Shown piece after piece: positions 63,305 to 64,000 of a stretch of DNA of 64,000 bases. The notes beneath the pieces are model-generated. The model had not been told where the DNA came from. It worked only from the letters and a program-made list of their open reading frames with translations, and searched no databases. Position numbers and translations under genes: made by a program. Origin of the DNA: Hyphomicrobiales bacterium (GTDB lineage: Bacteria; Pseudomonadota; Alphaproteobacteria; Rhizobiales; Rhizobiaceae); the NCBI GenBank assembly GCA_900468535.1, contig UBTY01000012.1, positions 186,001 to 250,000 of the forward strand, read 5' to 3'. Positions within the stretch are counted from its first letter, which is position 1; each line of letters begins with the position of its first letter.

Positions 63305-64000
63305 TCACTCCTCGTCAACCACTCTCAGCTTCAGCAAGCCTGTCCGGCTGTCGACCGATTTCTGCGGCGTCTCGTTTTCCCGTGGCCGCGACGGTGGTGC
63401 ATCGCCTTCGAATTCCAGCGCTTCGATCTTTGCTCCGCGCTTGTTCAGCTTGTCGGCAGAGGTCAGGATCATGTCGACATCCTTCTGCGCCATGGAGAAA
63501 TGGCTCTGCAGCTTCCGGACACGATCATCAAGGCGGCCGAGGTCGTCCATCAGGCTCGCGACTTCGCCCTGAATGACGTGCGCCTGGGCGCGCATGCGCT
63601 GATCCTTCAGGACCGCCTGAATGACCTGGATCGACAGCATCAGCAGGGACGGGGAGACGATGACGACCCGCGCCCGATGCGCTTTCTGCACGATCGGCTC
63701 GAAATTCTCGTGTATCTCGGCAAAGATCGACTCCGACGGCACGAACATGAATGCCGTGTCCTGGGTTTCGCCCTGGATCAGATACTTCTCCGAGATGTCC
63801 CGGATATGCGTCTCCATATCGCGGCGAAACTGCTGCGATGCGACTTTCGCACCATCAGGTCCTCCCGCGTCGCGAATGGCATTCCAAGCCTCCAGCGGAA
63901 ACTTCGCGTCGATAACCAGTGGCGGCGCGCCGTTAGGCATGCGGATCGTGCAGTCCGGCCGCGAACCGTTGGAGAGTGTGTGCTGGAAGGTGTAAGCGCC
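63305..64000 (-). CDS. rmuC: DNA recombination protein RmuC (partial, N-terminus off the window)
   Basis: The last 231 residues of an RmuC-family protein; the frame is open to base 64000. The visible part covers the nuclease-like RmuC domain: PNGAPPLVIDAKFPLEAW, RDISEKYLIQGETQDTAFMFVPSESIFAEI, and ARVVIVSPSLLMLSIQVI. A C-terminal helical segment (VASLMDDLGRLDDRVRKLQSHF) and a charged tail follow. RmuC limits inversions at short inverted repeats in E. coli; its mechanism is unclear. The upstream coiled-coil and membrane anchor would lie beyond the window. Confidence 0.93.
   Translation of the reverse strand, partial: GAYTFQHTLSNGSRPDCTIRMPNGAPPLVIDAKFPLEAWNAIRDAGGPDGAKVASQQFRRDMETHIRDISEKYLIQGETQDTAFMFVPSESIFAEIHENFEPIVQKAHRARVVIVSPSLLMLSIQVIQAVLKDQRMRAQAHVIQGEVASLMDDLGRLDDRVRKLQSHFSMAQKDVDMILTSADKLNKRGAKIEALEFEGDAPPSRPRENETPQKSVDSRTGLLKLRVVDEE

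Overview
This window is a stretch of core chromosome from an alphaproteobacterium of the family Rhizobiaceae (Rhizobium, Neorhizobium, Agrobacterium or Ensifer-like). The evidence is the high GC content, the gene content and the gene order: dnaA with rpsT, crotonase, mutM, ubiE and ubiB; the block praR-metK-trmB next to lnt-corC-ybeY-phoH-miaB-olsA-mur; glnD-mutS-malic enzyme-olsB; and lptC-lptA-lptB-rpoN-hpf-ptsN. Ornithine-lipid genes, a Mur-type Fur protein and a PraR-type regulator are also typical of rhizobia. I see no tRNA, rRNA, CRISPR array, prophage or insertion sequence. Two genes run off the ends: ubiB on the left and rmuC on the right.

Layout. 1-6.9 kb: ubiquinone genes (ubiB, ubiE), mutM, a crotonase, rpsT and dnaA. 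The 0.94 kb in front of dnaA has no gene but carries seven GANTC (CcrM-type) sites in 272 bp. 6.9-11.7 kb: a small accessory segment with a saccharopine-dehydrogenase-like protein, a FhuF-like ferric-siderophore reductase, a LysR regulator divergent from an EamA exporter, and an AAC(6')-like acetyltransferase. 11.7-19.3 kb: rph-VOC-rdgB-hemW, then the heat-shock group hrcA, grpE and hsp20, with RpoH-like promoters and a ROSE-type RNA thermometer. 19.3-33.7 kb: a long run of mostly minus-strand housekeeping genes (trmB, metK, praR, lnt, corC, ybeY, phoH, miaB, olsA, mur, rimI, tsaB, NFU, a universal stress protein, a cupin, trpS and a VOC protein).

34-45.5 kb: an M15 peptidase, murJ, glnD, a small unknown gene, mutS, NADP-malic enzyme and olsB. 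45.6-50.4 kb: a hybrid histidine kinase with a degenerate middle receiver, lspA and two RNA methyltransferases. 50.5-54.3 kb: a CoxG-like protein, a GNAT protein, an S1C-type protease that has lost its catalytic triad, lapA, ihfB and sppA. 54.5-59.7 kb: the LPS export genes lptC-lptA-lptB, then rpoN, hpf and ptsN. 59.8-64 kb: a chemoreceptor with a C-terminal NWEEF pentapeptide, ribokinase and rmuC.

How it fits together. Many genes are in tight minus-strand operons with 4-base ATGA stop/start overlaps. The themes are genome maintenance, envelope building (lnt, lspA, murJ, Lpt, OlsA/OlsB), proteostasis and nitrogen control (glnD, rpoN, ptsN). I did not find a clearly new multi-gene system. The most interesting items are small: a three-copy palindromic repeat found only between convergent genes, the GANTC cluster before dnaA, the ROSE thermometer, the dead S1C protease and several orphan palindromes that look like operators.
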